DNA from: Leptospiraceae bacterium
GTDB taxonomy: Bacteria > Spirochaetota > Leptospiria > Leptospirales > Leptospiraceae
DNA: 64,000 bases
Assembly: GCA_024233875.1 (NCBI GenBank)
Contig: JACKPB010000003.1
Location: 186,001 to 250,000 of the forward strand
Direction of reading: 5' to 3'
A program made the translations under genes and the position numbers. This document shows positions 1 to 7,469 of the stretch, one piece after another. How positions within the stretch are numbered: the first letter of the stretch is position 1; every line of letters starts with the position of its first letter. Under the pieces are notes generated by a model. The model ran no database searches. It worked only from the letters and a program-made list of their open reading frames with translations, and was not told the origin of the DNA.

Positions 1-516
1 CCCATACTCAACCATACAAACAGAGACAAAAAGATTTTCTGATTTATAGGTGGCTATATTTTCATCTGAAATTTTAAAGAGTTCTCTGATTTCATTTTCA
101 TCAAAACTATGAACTGTATCATTTTCTTTGTTCTTTTGTTTTTCCGAACTCACCAGGAAGGATTGAATGATCTCAATAGTCTCCTGAACGTTTGCATCTT
201 TTTCATGTTCTAAGTTTCGTATTACAGCTTTCAATTGATCTATTGCATAAAGCATTTCATCGGTGATCTCTTTATTGATAGAGATCTTTTTGTCACGAAC
301 CTTACCCAAAAGATTCTCAAGGGAATGTGAGAGTTTTTTAATATTATTGAAATCAAACATACCCGAGTTGCCTTTCAGGGTATGTATGTATCGAAACACG
401 GCATTGATTACACTCAGATCCCCTGTTTCTTCTATAGATAAGATGTCTTTCTCTGCTTTATCTAAAAGCTCCAGAGCTTCTGATTGAAAATCCTGTAAAA
501 TTTTATCTAAATCCAT
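1..516 (-). CDS. cheA: Chemotaxis histidine kinase CheA, N-terminal part (cut by window edge)
   Basis: CheA is the cytoplasmic kinase that couples chemoreceptors to CheY. The gene reads on the minus strand from an ATG at 516 and runs off the left edge, so only about 172 residues are visible. They form an Hpt (P1) domain: His45 sits in IHTLKGNSG, the expected phospho-accepting histidine motif, in a helical bundle. The ATG directly abuts the TAA stop of the upstream STAS-like gene (517-519), so the two are probably translationally coupled, and the MCP gene lies just upstream. The kinase, dimerisation and CheW-like domains are outside the window, so CheA rather than another Hpt protein is inferred from the start, motif and context. 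Confidence 0.85.
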   Translation of the reverse strand, partial: MDLDKILQDFQSEALELLDKAEKDILSIEETGDLSVINAVFRYIHTLKGNSGMFDFNNIKKLSHSLENLLGKVRDKKISINKEITDEMLYAIDQLKAVIRNLEHEKDANVQETIEIIQSFLVSSEKQKNKENDTVHSFDENEIRELFKISDENIATYKSENLFVSVCMVEYG

Positions 517-831
517 TTATGCAAGTACCTGAATTGAATGCACGTATTCTCCGAGGTTCAATTCCATTAAGATATCCATCAAACCCGATTCCAATTCCAT
601 ATTTACAGGAATGTCCTGTGTTTTTAGAAATTCTAAAAAAGAGAGAAAGACAACTCCGAAGTTAGAGGGCAACTCCCGAATGTCTCGGAGTTTAAGGGAA
701 ATCTCTCTTTCTTCTCTCATATCCATAGCATCATGAAATTCTTCTACCAATTTGTCCCTTTCAGTTTCTAAATCCCTGGATTCCAGGACGATAGAGAGAA
801 CGTTTTTGTTTACCTTCTTATAGACATTCAT
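517..831 (-). CDS. Small STAS-like (anti-sigma-factor-antagonist type) protein in the chemotaxis operon
   Basis: This 104-residue soluble protein has the beta-alpha alternation and the hydrophobic VVFLSFLEFL helix of a STAS domain. A typical S/T phosphorylation motif (DSSG-like) is not evident; the equivalent region reads LPSNFGVVFL. It lies between the MCP gene (56 bp upstream) and cheA (stop abuts the cheA ATG). A purine-rich GGAGAGGAT lies just upstream of its ATG. It may be a scaffold or regulator in the receptor pathway. STAS assignment is by pattern only and moderate. Confidence 0.6.
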   Translation of the reverse strand: MNVYKKVNKNVLSIVLESRDLETERDKLVEEFHDAMDMREEREISLKLRDIRELPSNFGVVFLSFLEFLKTQDIPVNMELESGLMDILMELNLGEYVHSIQVLA

Positions 832-887
832 TTGGAATATCCTCTCCGGAAATGGAGGATTGCCCCATCCCCGGTGATTGATTCAAT

Positions 888-3800
888 TCAAACAAGGGTT
901 GCATCCTTGAATTCATTGGAATAACTATCTTCATCTTCATCATCCTCGTCTTCAAATTCATCCTGAGACTCTTCAGAGGAGGATTCAGTTGTTCCATTCA
1001 ATTTGAAAATGGCTACAGTTTTCTTGAGACCTATCGCATTCTTGTTCAGCATTTCTGAATTTGCTGCCAATTCCTGAGAGGAGGCTGCATTGGACTGAGC
1101 CACTTCATTCAACTGTGTTATCACTGCATTGAAGCTATTGAGATTGTTCTTTTGTTCCTCAGAAGCAGCAGTGATTTCCTGAACCAGATCTGCTGTTCTC
1201 TTGATGTTGGGGACAATTTCATTCAATAACTGTCCGGCATTTTCAGCGATGGAGAGACTTCGTGCTGTCAGTTCTTTGATGTCCTTAGCGGCTTTCTTAC
1301 TTCCCTCTGCCAGCTTTCTAACTTCACTGGCAACTACAGCAAAACCCAAGCCGTGTTCGCCGGCTCTAGCTGATTCAATGGAAGCATTGACTGCCAGAAG
1401 ATTGGTCTGAGAGGCAATTTCTTCGACAACGTTGATTTTATCAGCAATCTCTTTCATTGCCTTGAGTGTTTCCTGAACTGCCAGACCTCCCTGTTCTGCT
1501 TTTTGTGAGGTTGCATTCGCAATTTGATCGGTTACCTTAGCATTTTCAGTGTTTTGAGAAGTACTTGCGAGAAGTTCTTCAATGGATGCACTGGATTCTT
1601 CCACACTCGCCGCCTGCTGACTGGCACCGGAACTGAGACTCTGAGCCAATTTTTCCAGTTGTCTGGAGGATCCTGTGACCTGATTGGTTGTACTGTGGAG
1701 ATCCTGAACGATTTTTGTTATCGACTTATTGATCATCAGGAGGGCATTTTTGATCGCATTGAAATCTCCGAGATATTCGGACTCGATACGGTTGTTGAGA
1801 TTTCCTGTAGAGATCTCATTGAGAACCCTGGAGATTTCACCTATCTTCTCATTCAACATTTCCATGGTTGAATTGAGAGCATTGGCGATTTGAGCATGGT
1901 CCCCTTTGTATTTACCTTTGACTCTGAGCTTCAGATTTCCTTTGGACAACTGTTCCAGTACATTGGCAGCTTCCTGGACTGGGGCAATCACAGCATCCAG
2001 AGTAGCATTGACTCCACCGACGATCTTACGGAAGTCACCCTTGTGTTTGTTTACATCTGCTCTGGTTGAGAGCTTTCCTTCAATAGCTGCATTGGAGAGC
2101 ATAACCGAATCATCGATCAAAGCTTTTAAATTAGTTCGAACTGATTCGATTGCATTATTAATGAATATCTTCTTTCCTGGTAAGACTTCCATATTGGCTT
2201 CGAAATTCCCTTCTCCGAACTCTGTAAACACCCCTATCGCTTTTCTTTTGATGCTAATGTGAGTACTCACCATCTTATTGATTCCATCGGCTACCCGTTT
2301 GAAAGCTCCGGGAAATTGAGAAGAATCGATGTAGTCATCGATCTCTCCTTTGTCGTGGAGTTCGGACATATCATTCATGGCCTTGATGAGCCCTTTCAGG
2401 AGATTCTGAAGGTTGACGCAGGCTTTCGCCATATCATCTTCTTCCGACATGATTTTCACAACAAAATCAAAATTCCCGTTTGCCATTTCGACTACATTTG
2501 CTGCATCGTGTTTGTTGTTGTCGATCACCTTGATGAGATTTTCCATCATTTGATCTCTTTCGGAACGTTTGGTTAGGGTTACATTCGTATTTCCAACAGA
2601 GAGCTTGGCAGCTACCTCAGTGATCATATTGGTCGCATCAATCAAAGTATTGAGATTGTTCTTGATTGTATTGAAGTCTCCATTATAGGATTTGGTAATT
2701 TTTTCAGGAATGTCTCCTTTAGAAATACGATCTACATAATCAGCGGCTACATTCAGTGGATTGATCACTGCGTCCAGAGTTGCATTCACTCCGCGAACGA
2801 TTTTTTGAAACTCACCCTTGTGCTTATCTGCATCCGCACGGGTTTCCAGCTTTCCTGCTATAGCTGCATCAGAGAGCATAACCGAATCTTCGGTAAGTCT
2901 TTTGATTGCTTCTGTTGAGTGATTGATAGCAAGTGCTATAGAATCGAAAATTTCCTTTGTTGCACGTGTATCACTGTCAGCCTCATCAATTTCTACCTGA
3001 ACATTGATCTCTCCAACCGAAATCTTTTGAAGAACATCCACTACTTTTTTTGTCTGAATGGATTGATAGGTGGCGACCTTTGCAGTTGTTTCATTTTGTT
3101 TCTCAATGCGATTGGTCATCTCAAAATTTTCTTTTACTTTCTGTTGAAGTATCCTGAAAGCAGCAAGTAAGTCCCCAAACTCGTCTTTGTTGGTAATCGA
3201 TATCTCGAAATCTGAATTGCCCTTAGAGAGATTTTCTGAGTAAGTTTTCAGGCTTTCTATGTTTTTATTGAGATAATTGGAGAGAAGATAACCTATCAGC
3301 ACACTCAATAAAATAGCTCCCAATAAAGTAATGAGAATGATTTTGATAATGGTATCTTTCAATCCCACAATGTACTTGTATGACTCTTCTGCTTTACTTA
3401 CTGAGTATTCTCTCATCTCACGGAGTGCTTTTCTGGCTTTCAACTGAGACTCGGCACCTGTGGTGTTGGCTATGAGAACTGCCCCATTTCGATCTCCTCT
3501 TTCCGTCCGATCAAACATGAGGTCCCTTTCTCGAATGTAATTTTCAATTGCTACAGAGTATTCTTTGAATTTTTGTGATTCAATTTCATCCTGCTGTCTG
3601 GCAGAGTAAGTAGTGATGAAGTTTTCCAGGTTTTCGAATTCTTTGATCACATTGTCTTTGAATTTTTTTTGATTGGTAGGGTCGGTTTCATAGATATAAT
3701 TGCGAATATCTGTCCGAGCCAAAAGGAAAGAGATATTTGCATTTCCTAGATCCCTCATGGCCTGAACTCTATAGACAAACATGGCTTCTGTTCTTTCACC

Positions 3801-3914
3801 GATACTTACTATAGAATTGTAGAGATATCCTCCCAGGAGGGAGAACACCAATATCACTGTAAAAAAGCTTAAAAACAGTTTTGTTTTTACTTTCAAATTT
3901 GAGAAAAATCCCAT
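888..3914 (-). CDS. Methyl-accepting chemotaxis protein with multiple HAMP repeats and an acidic tail
   Basis: This is a membrane chemoreceptor of about 1008 residues. The N-terminus has a transmembrane helix, a helical periplasmic ligand domain of the four-helix-bundle type (about 35-185) and a second helix near 195-215. A long run of HAMP-like modules follows (about 220-760). Two stretches near residues 345 and 610 are almost identical to each other (both contain RGVNATLDAV or GGVNATLDAV). The signalling hairpin has EIASQTNLLAVNASIESARAG followed by FAVVASEVRKLAEGS, the classic MCP tip. The C-terminus is an unusual run of Glu/Asp and lacks a CheR-tethering pentapeptide. I place the start at ATG 3914, preceded by GGAGGAG at good spacing, rather than the in-frame TTG at 3932. 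It heads the MCP-STAS-cheA operon. Confidence 0.93.
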   Translation of the reverse strand: MGFFSNLKVKTKLFLSFFTVILVFSLLGGYLYNSIVSIGERTEAMFVYRVQAMRDLGNANISFLLARTDIRNYIYETDPTNQKKFKDNVIKEFENLENFITTYSARQQDEIESQKFKEYSVAIENYIRERDLMFDRTERGDRNGAVLIANTTGAESQLKARKALREMREYSVSKAEESYKYIVGLKDTIIKIILITLLGAILLSVLIGYLLSNYLNKNIESLKTYSENLSKGNSDFEISITNKDEFGDLLAAFRILQQKVKENFEMTNRIEKQNETTAKVATYQSIQTKKVVDVLQKISVGEINVQVEIDEADSDTRATKEIFDSIALAINHSTEAIKRLTEDSVMLSDAAIAGKLETRADADKHKGEFQKIVRGVNATLDAVINPLNVAADYVDRISKGDIPEKITKSYNGDFNTIKNNLNTLIDATNMITEVAAKLSVGNTNVTLTKRSERDQMMENLIKVIDNNKHDAANVVEMANGNFDFVVKIMSEEDDMAKACVNLQNLLKGLIKAMNDMSELHDKGEIDDYIDSSQFPGAFKRVADGINKMVSTHISIKRKAIGVFTEFGEGNFEANMEVLPGKKIFINNAIESVRTNLKALIDDSVMLSNAAIEGKLSTRADVNKHKGDFRKIVGGVNATLDAVIAPVQEAANVLEQLSKGNLKLRVKGKYKGDHAQIANALNSTMEMLNEKIGEISRVLNEISTGNLNNRIESEYLGDFNAIKNALLMINKSITKIVQDLHSTTNQVTGSSRQLEKLAQSLSSGASQQAASVEESSASIEELLASTSQNTENAKVTDQIANATSQKAEQGGLAVQETLKAMKEIADKINVVEEIASQTNLLAVNASIESARAGEHGLGFAVVASEVRKLAEGSKKAAKDIKELTARSLSIAENAGQLLNEIVPNIKRTADLVQEITAASEEQKNNLNSFNAVITQLNEVAQSNAASSQELAANSEMLNKNAIGLKKTVAIFKLNGTTESSSEESQDEFEDEDDEDEDSYSNEFKDATLV

Positions 3915-4251
3915 TTTCTCCTCCAGAATCAATATGGAAATAGTAAATGATTTTATAGTATTATGATCGCATAAATTTTTGTTTATTCAATCCATTTTAT
4001 TTTTTTTTATTACTATTTTCAAAATTCAGTTTTCACAATTTCTTATTTATGTCTAGTAGCTTTTTTTTCTTTAGAAAAATCCTCTAAAGTATCGGAAAGT
4101 CTACACGGTCCGGTAAATAGTATCACCCGGAATGCATAAGTTCTATAGAAAAATAAACTTAGGATGAAAGAGTTCCCTGAAGCAATCGATTGAATAGAAA
4201 AAGTCGCTAATTGATTTGTTTCAAAATCTAAGAACCTAAGAAATGAGACAA
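3915..4251. other. AT-rich intergenic spacer upstream of the MCP gene
   Basis: About 335 bp lie between the start of the MCP gene and the stop of the AI-2E-type permease, both on the minus strand. I see no convincing ORF or RNA gene. It should carry the promoter of the chemotaxis operon and the end of the preceding transcript. A small inverted repeat (CTTTAGA at 4069-4075 with TCTAAAG at 4083-4089) is present but is not followed by a T-run in the useful direction. Confidence 0.5.
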
Positions 4252-5298
4252 TTATATGATTTTATAAGATTTTAAGGAGACATGGAGAACAGTAAACACT
4301 TCTTTAGTAATTCCGATTATGGGCACAGCCATCAGCATTCCCAAAATTCCACCGAGTGCACCACCGGCAAAAATTCCGAAAATGACAACAAAGGGGTTGA
4401 GTTTCAGTTCTTTCCCCACTGTAGATGGATAGATGAATATATTATCAAACATGTGAACAACTCCGAAAAGAATCGGTATGGCCCACCAGGAAACTGAAGG
4501 ATTGGGATCAATGAGGACACTTAGAAGTGCAGGAATGGCTCCAATGATTGGACCGGCATATGGAATGGCATTCATAATTCCCGCAAAAATTCCGATCATC
4601 AATCCGCCCTTCACACCGAGCAAGGAAAGAAAGACTGCATAGAGAAATCCATTTGCCAAACAATCCAAAATCAGCCCTCTAACATATCCTCCTACCAGAG
4701 CATCTGTTTTGTAAAGTATCACAAGACTCATTTCGAAATAACGATTGGGAATTAGGGAAATAATAAACTTCTTAATATCGCCTCCAAATTCAATAAACAA
4801 AAAAGCGAATATCAGGGTAGTTAGGAGGTTGGACGCAAAAATCAATCCGGAATGGAAAATATCCGGGATATTCTCTTTGATTGAAATCCATTTTTTTTTC
4901 AAAAGTTGAACAATCTGTTCTTCATACTCATGGAGAACAGACTCATCTAAAAAACTTCCAAAGTATTTTTTTACCTGCAATACTCTTGTATCTATAGTTT
5001 TTACATAGATAGATTTATCCGATTGGAAGGATTTCCACTGAGTATCCACCAGATCATTTGAGTAGTGAAATACAGAATAAAAGAGAAAGCCATGCAGCAA
5101 AAGAATAAAAATAGAAGCCTGGTGTTTTCCCAATCCTATCCTTTCAAAAAAGCTTACCATAGGTGACCAGAGAAAAGCTATGATATATCCCATCAAAATG
5201 GGTATGATCAAAGAATAGACAGATACAAATAAAACAGCAAGAATTAAAGTCAGAAAGGAATAGTATATGATTTTAATGAATAGGTGATTCGTTTTCAT
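4252..5298 (-). CDS. AI-2E transporter family (PerM/YdiK-like) membrane protein
   Basis: A 348-residue polytopic inner-membrane protein of the AI-2E/PerM family (PF01594). Members act as small-molecule or ion-coupled permeases and few have proven substrates. It shows N-terminal membrane helices, a charged extracytoplasmic segment about residues 60-140, and a C-terminal membrane block with IPYAGPIIGAIPALL, close to the family signature. Its start overlaps the 3' end of the cNMP-binding gene by 26 bp, so the two are probably cotranscribed. The family call is firm; the substrate is unknown. Confidence 0.85.
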   Translation of the reverse strand: MKTNHLFIKIIYYSFLTLILAVLFVSVYSLIIPILMGYIIAFLWSPMVSFFERIGLGKHQASIFILLLHGFLFYSVFHYSNDLVDTQWKSFQSDKSIYVKTIDTRVLQVKKYFGSFLDESVLHEYEEQIVQLLKKKWISIKENIPDIFHSGLIFASNLLTTLIFAFLFIEFGGDIKKFIISLIPNRYFEMSLVILYKTDALVGGYVRGLILDCLANGFLYAVFLSLLGVKGGLMIGIFAGIMNAIPYAGPIIGAIPALLSVLIDPNPSVSWWAIPILFGVVHMFDNIFIYPSTVGKELKLNPFVVIFGIFAGGALGGILGMLMAVPIIGITKEVFTVLHVSLKSYKII

Positions 5299-5815
5299 TT
5301 TCTGATTGCTTTTCCTGATAAAATGCTAACTTTCGGTTGGTTTCTCTCAAACGAAGACCCATGAAAGAAGAAAGATTGAGTAAGATTTTGGTTCCAATTT
5401 TGGGATTTTTTTCGATTAATGTCAAGAGATCCGGTTTAAAAAAACCAAATAGAATTGAGTCTTCTTCTGCAATCGCTGTTGCGGAACGCGGCCCCTGGTC
5501 TACGAGTGATACTTCTCCAAAAAAATCATGATCGAAAAGTATGGCATAGATCATCTCTTCATCATTCTTATTTTTACTGTATACCTTGACCTTACCTTTC
5601 TGGATGATGTACATCCCATTTCCGGCTTCCCCTTCATTGAAGATCAATTCTCCCTTACCGTACTCTCTGAGGTGAAGTATAGAGGAAATCAATTTGTACC
5701 CTTTTTTACTGAGACCTTCAAATATTGGAATATTTTCTATGATTTCCAGGATCAATCGGGAATGAGATTCGGAGTTATTGATCCTCGACCAAAATGCATG
5801 AAATACAGCTTTCAT
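5273..5815 (-). CDS. Cyclic-nucleotide-binding domain protein (stand-alone CNB)
   Basis: A 180-residue soluble protein that is essentially one CRP-type cNMP-binding beta-barrel (about 25-150). The phosphate-binding cassette reads FFGEVSLVDQGPRSATA, with the Glu and Arg that contact the cyclic phosphate. No helix-turn-helix follows, so it is not a transcription factor of the CRP type. It probably acts by protein contact. The next gene downstream is an overlapping membrane permease and the next upstream a class III cyclase, which suggests a local cAMP circuit. No Shine-Dalgarno sequence is visible before the ATG. Confidence 0.85.
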   Translation of the reverse strand: MKAVFHAFWSRINNSESHSRLILEIIENIPIFEGLSKKGYKLISSILHLREYGKGELIFNEGEAGNGMYIIQKGKVKVYSKNKNDEEMIYAILFDHDFFGEVSLVDQGPRSATAIAEEDSILFGFFKPDLLTLIEKNPKIGTKILLNLSSFMGLRLRETNRKLAFYQEKQSENENESPIH

Positions 5816-5886
5816 AGAGGGAAGGATAGAATGTTTAGAATAAAGGTCAATTGAATTTAAACTATTTTGAAAAAAACCACTTTGAC

Positions 5887-6852
5887 TTAGATTGAGTAAA
5901 TTGAAGTTTTACCGAAAATGTTTACACATTTTATTTTGACAACTACCCTGGAATGATAGTCCTGTTTGTCTGTCTTTTCGGATACCATTCCAAAAATTGA
6001 GGAGGATTCAACGTCTACACGTATGGACTTTGGAAAATAAAATTGACCCGAACCAAAAATTGTAATAATATCGACTTGGTATTCCAGATTCCCAAAAATA
6101 GCCTCTGTATAGTCCATCTCTGTTCCACCGAACAGACAGAAAAATTTTGAAAACAATGGAGGTCTCCAAACCCCCTTCCTTTTCTTTGAACTAAAGATGA
6201 TGTACTTTCTTGAAGGCATCACTATCGAGGGTACCACTTCAGTGATCGGATCCGGTTCCTGATGTTCCTTACGGGAGGAAGATATTGGGGTATCTCTCTC
6301 CTCTCCCTCACTGATCTGCCCATCTTTTCTCATTTTCATTCGATAAATGACCATTGGATCGGTGATATTTTTTAGATTTACAGGACCGATGGGAATCGCC
6401 CTTTCCTTATAGTGATTGGGAATCTGGTCTATGACTGTCTGAGAAAGACAAATCCCTCCCGGTTCGGCGTGAGGTTGGATCCTTGCTGCAATGTTTACAG
6501 TATTTCCGAAAACATCATTGTTCTTGAAAATAGTCTCTCCGAGATGAATCCCAATTCGGAGTTGAAAACTCTTTTTGTTTCGATTTTCTTTGCGTTTATT
6601 GAGTTTTTCCTGAATTTCTAGGGCTGATTCTACAGCTGAGATGCTCGATTCAAACACAGCAAGAATCGCATCCCCAACCGTTCTAATGATAATTCCTTTG
6701 TACTTTTGAATGATCGGATACACAATTTTATTGTGTTCTTCCAAAAGTCCGAGAGTTGCTTCTTTATCTTTTTGAAGAAGAGAGTTGTAACCGCTGATAT
6801 CTGAGAATAGAATCGCAGAAAGTCGGCGTACTTCCGAGGAATCAGACTTCAT
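5887..6852 (-). CDS. Class III adenylate/guanylate cyclase fused to a LiaF-like C-terminal domain
   Basis: A 321-residue protein with no membrane segment. Residues 8-175 form a class III cyclase. Metal-binding Asp18 is in FSDISGY and Asp61 in TVGDAILAVF. Asp113 is in DVFGNTVNIAAR, with transition-state Asn120 and Arg124. The adenine-contacting Lys of typical enzymes is replaced by Arg57. After a polar linker, residues about 222-321 repeat short FGG/FGS/IFG-containing beta strands, as in the C-terminal domain of LiaF/YvqF (cell-wall antibiotic response) and DUF1707-linked proteins. I know of no common cyclase with this partner. It likely makes cAMP; the C-terminal domain may sense or bind a partner. 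Active-site residues are seen, the domain name is inferred. Confidence 0.85.
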   Translation of the reverse strand: MKSDSSEVRRLSAILFSDISGYNSLLQKDKEATLGLLEEHNKIVYPIIQKYKGIIIRTVGDAILAVFESSISAVESALEIQEKLNKRKENRNKKSFQLRIGIHLGETIFKNNDVFGNTVNIAARIQPHAEPGGICLSQTVIDQIPNHYKERAIPIGPVNLKNITDPMVIYRMKMRKDGQISEGEERDTPISSSRKEHQEPDPITEVVPSIVMPSRKYIIFSSKKRKGVWRPPLFSKFFCLFGGTEMDYTEAIFGNLEYQVDIITIFGSGQFYFPKSIRVDVESSSIFGMVSEKTDKQDYHSRVVVKIKCVNIFGKTSIYSI

Positions 6853-6898
6853 GAGTCTATTTTTCAGATGAGGATAGGTTTACAATCCAAAATTTACT

Positions 6899-6925
6899 TA
6901 CCTCCGAATCTGAGAATCGGAGGTA
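6899..6925 (-). terminator. Probable intrinsic terminator of the phosphatase-like gene
   Basis: A perfect 9-bp inverted repeat (TACCTCCGA at 6899-6907, TCGGAGGTA at 6917-6925) with a 9-nt loop lies just past the stop of the phosphatase-like gene. On the minus strand it is followed by AGTAAATTTT, a weak U-rich tail. Confidence 0.5.
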
Positions 6926-6942
6926 GCGAACTATCATTTGAC

Positions 6943-7416
6943 TTAGTTTTGGACTTTCAGGCCAAAGGATGCAAAATAAGGGAACCATTTTGGCTCATGC
7001 TCTGGAGTCTTGAAAAATTCCGAAAGAGCAAAGTCCTCGTCTTGGTTCAATTCGAGAATCCTATAGATATGAACAAATCCGGAGGATTTGATATTCATTC
7101 CACAATGGACAAGAACCTTTCCGGAATCTTTCCTGAGTGAGTTCAGTCTTTCCCGAAATCCCTCGTATTGTTCTTTGGACAAAACCGAACAATCAATTGG
7201 AAAATGAATGTAGTCCAATCCATTTGAAGAAACAATTTCCCCTTCTGAAGGCAAATAGTTACGGGTAGATTCGGGAGAAATATTCAAAACTCCGGTAAAA
7301 CCATTTTCTTTCAATAGAGCCAGGTGCTCTACACCGGGCTGACCGGAAGTAACCAGAGTCTCATCGATTTTTTGCTCATAGGGCAATGACAATGAATTGA
7401 TTGTTTTCATATCCAC
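6943..7416 (-). CDS. DSP/BLH-like protein tyrosine phosphatase homologue with altered P-loop
   Basis: A 157-residue soluble protein resembling the dual-specificity-phosphatase-like family found with beta-lactamase-hydrolase-type proteins. The pattern ETLVTSGQPGVEHLALLKENGF and a later VHCGMNIKSS loop match the family. The catalytic Cys is present, but the Arg expected in the P-loop (family sequences I recall have N-x-R) is Lys here, so activity is uncertain. The frame starts at GTG 7416 with GGGGAG about 10 nt upstream; an in-frame ATG at 7410 is the alternative. It sits between two cyclase genes. Confidence 0.65.
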   Translation of the reverse strand: MDMKTINSLSLPYEQKIDETLVTSGQPGVEHLALLKENGFTGVLNISPESTRNYLPSEGEIVSSNGLDYIHFPIDCSVLSKEQYEGFRERLNSLRKDSGKVLVHCGMNIKSSGFVHIYRILELNQDEDFALSEFFKTPEHEPKWFPYFASFGLKVQN

Positions 7417-7469
7417 AATTTTTCAACTCCCCAAAAATTGTCAAGAATATACTCATAGGGGTATGGGTA

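Noticed and set aside
4069..4089. Inverted repeat CTTTAGA/TCTAAAG
   Set aside because: Weak 7-bp stem, T-run on the wrong side for a terminator on either strand.
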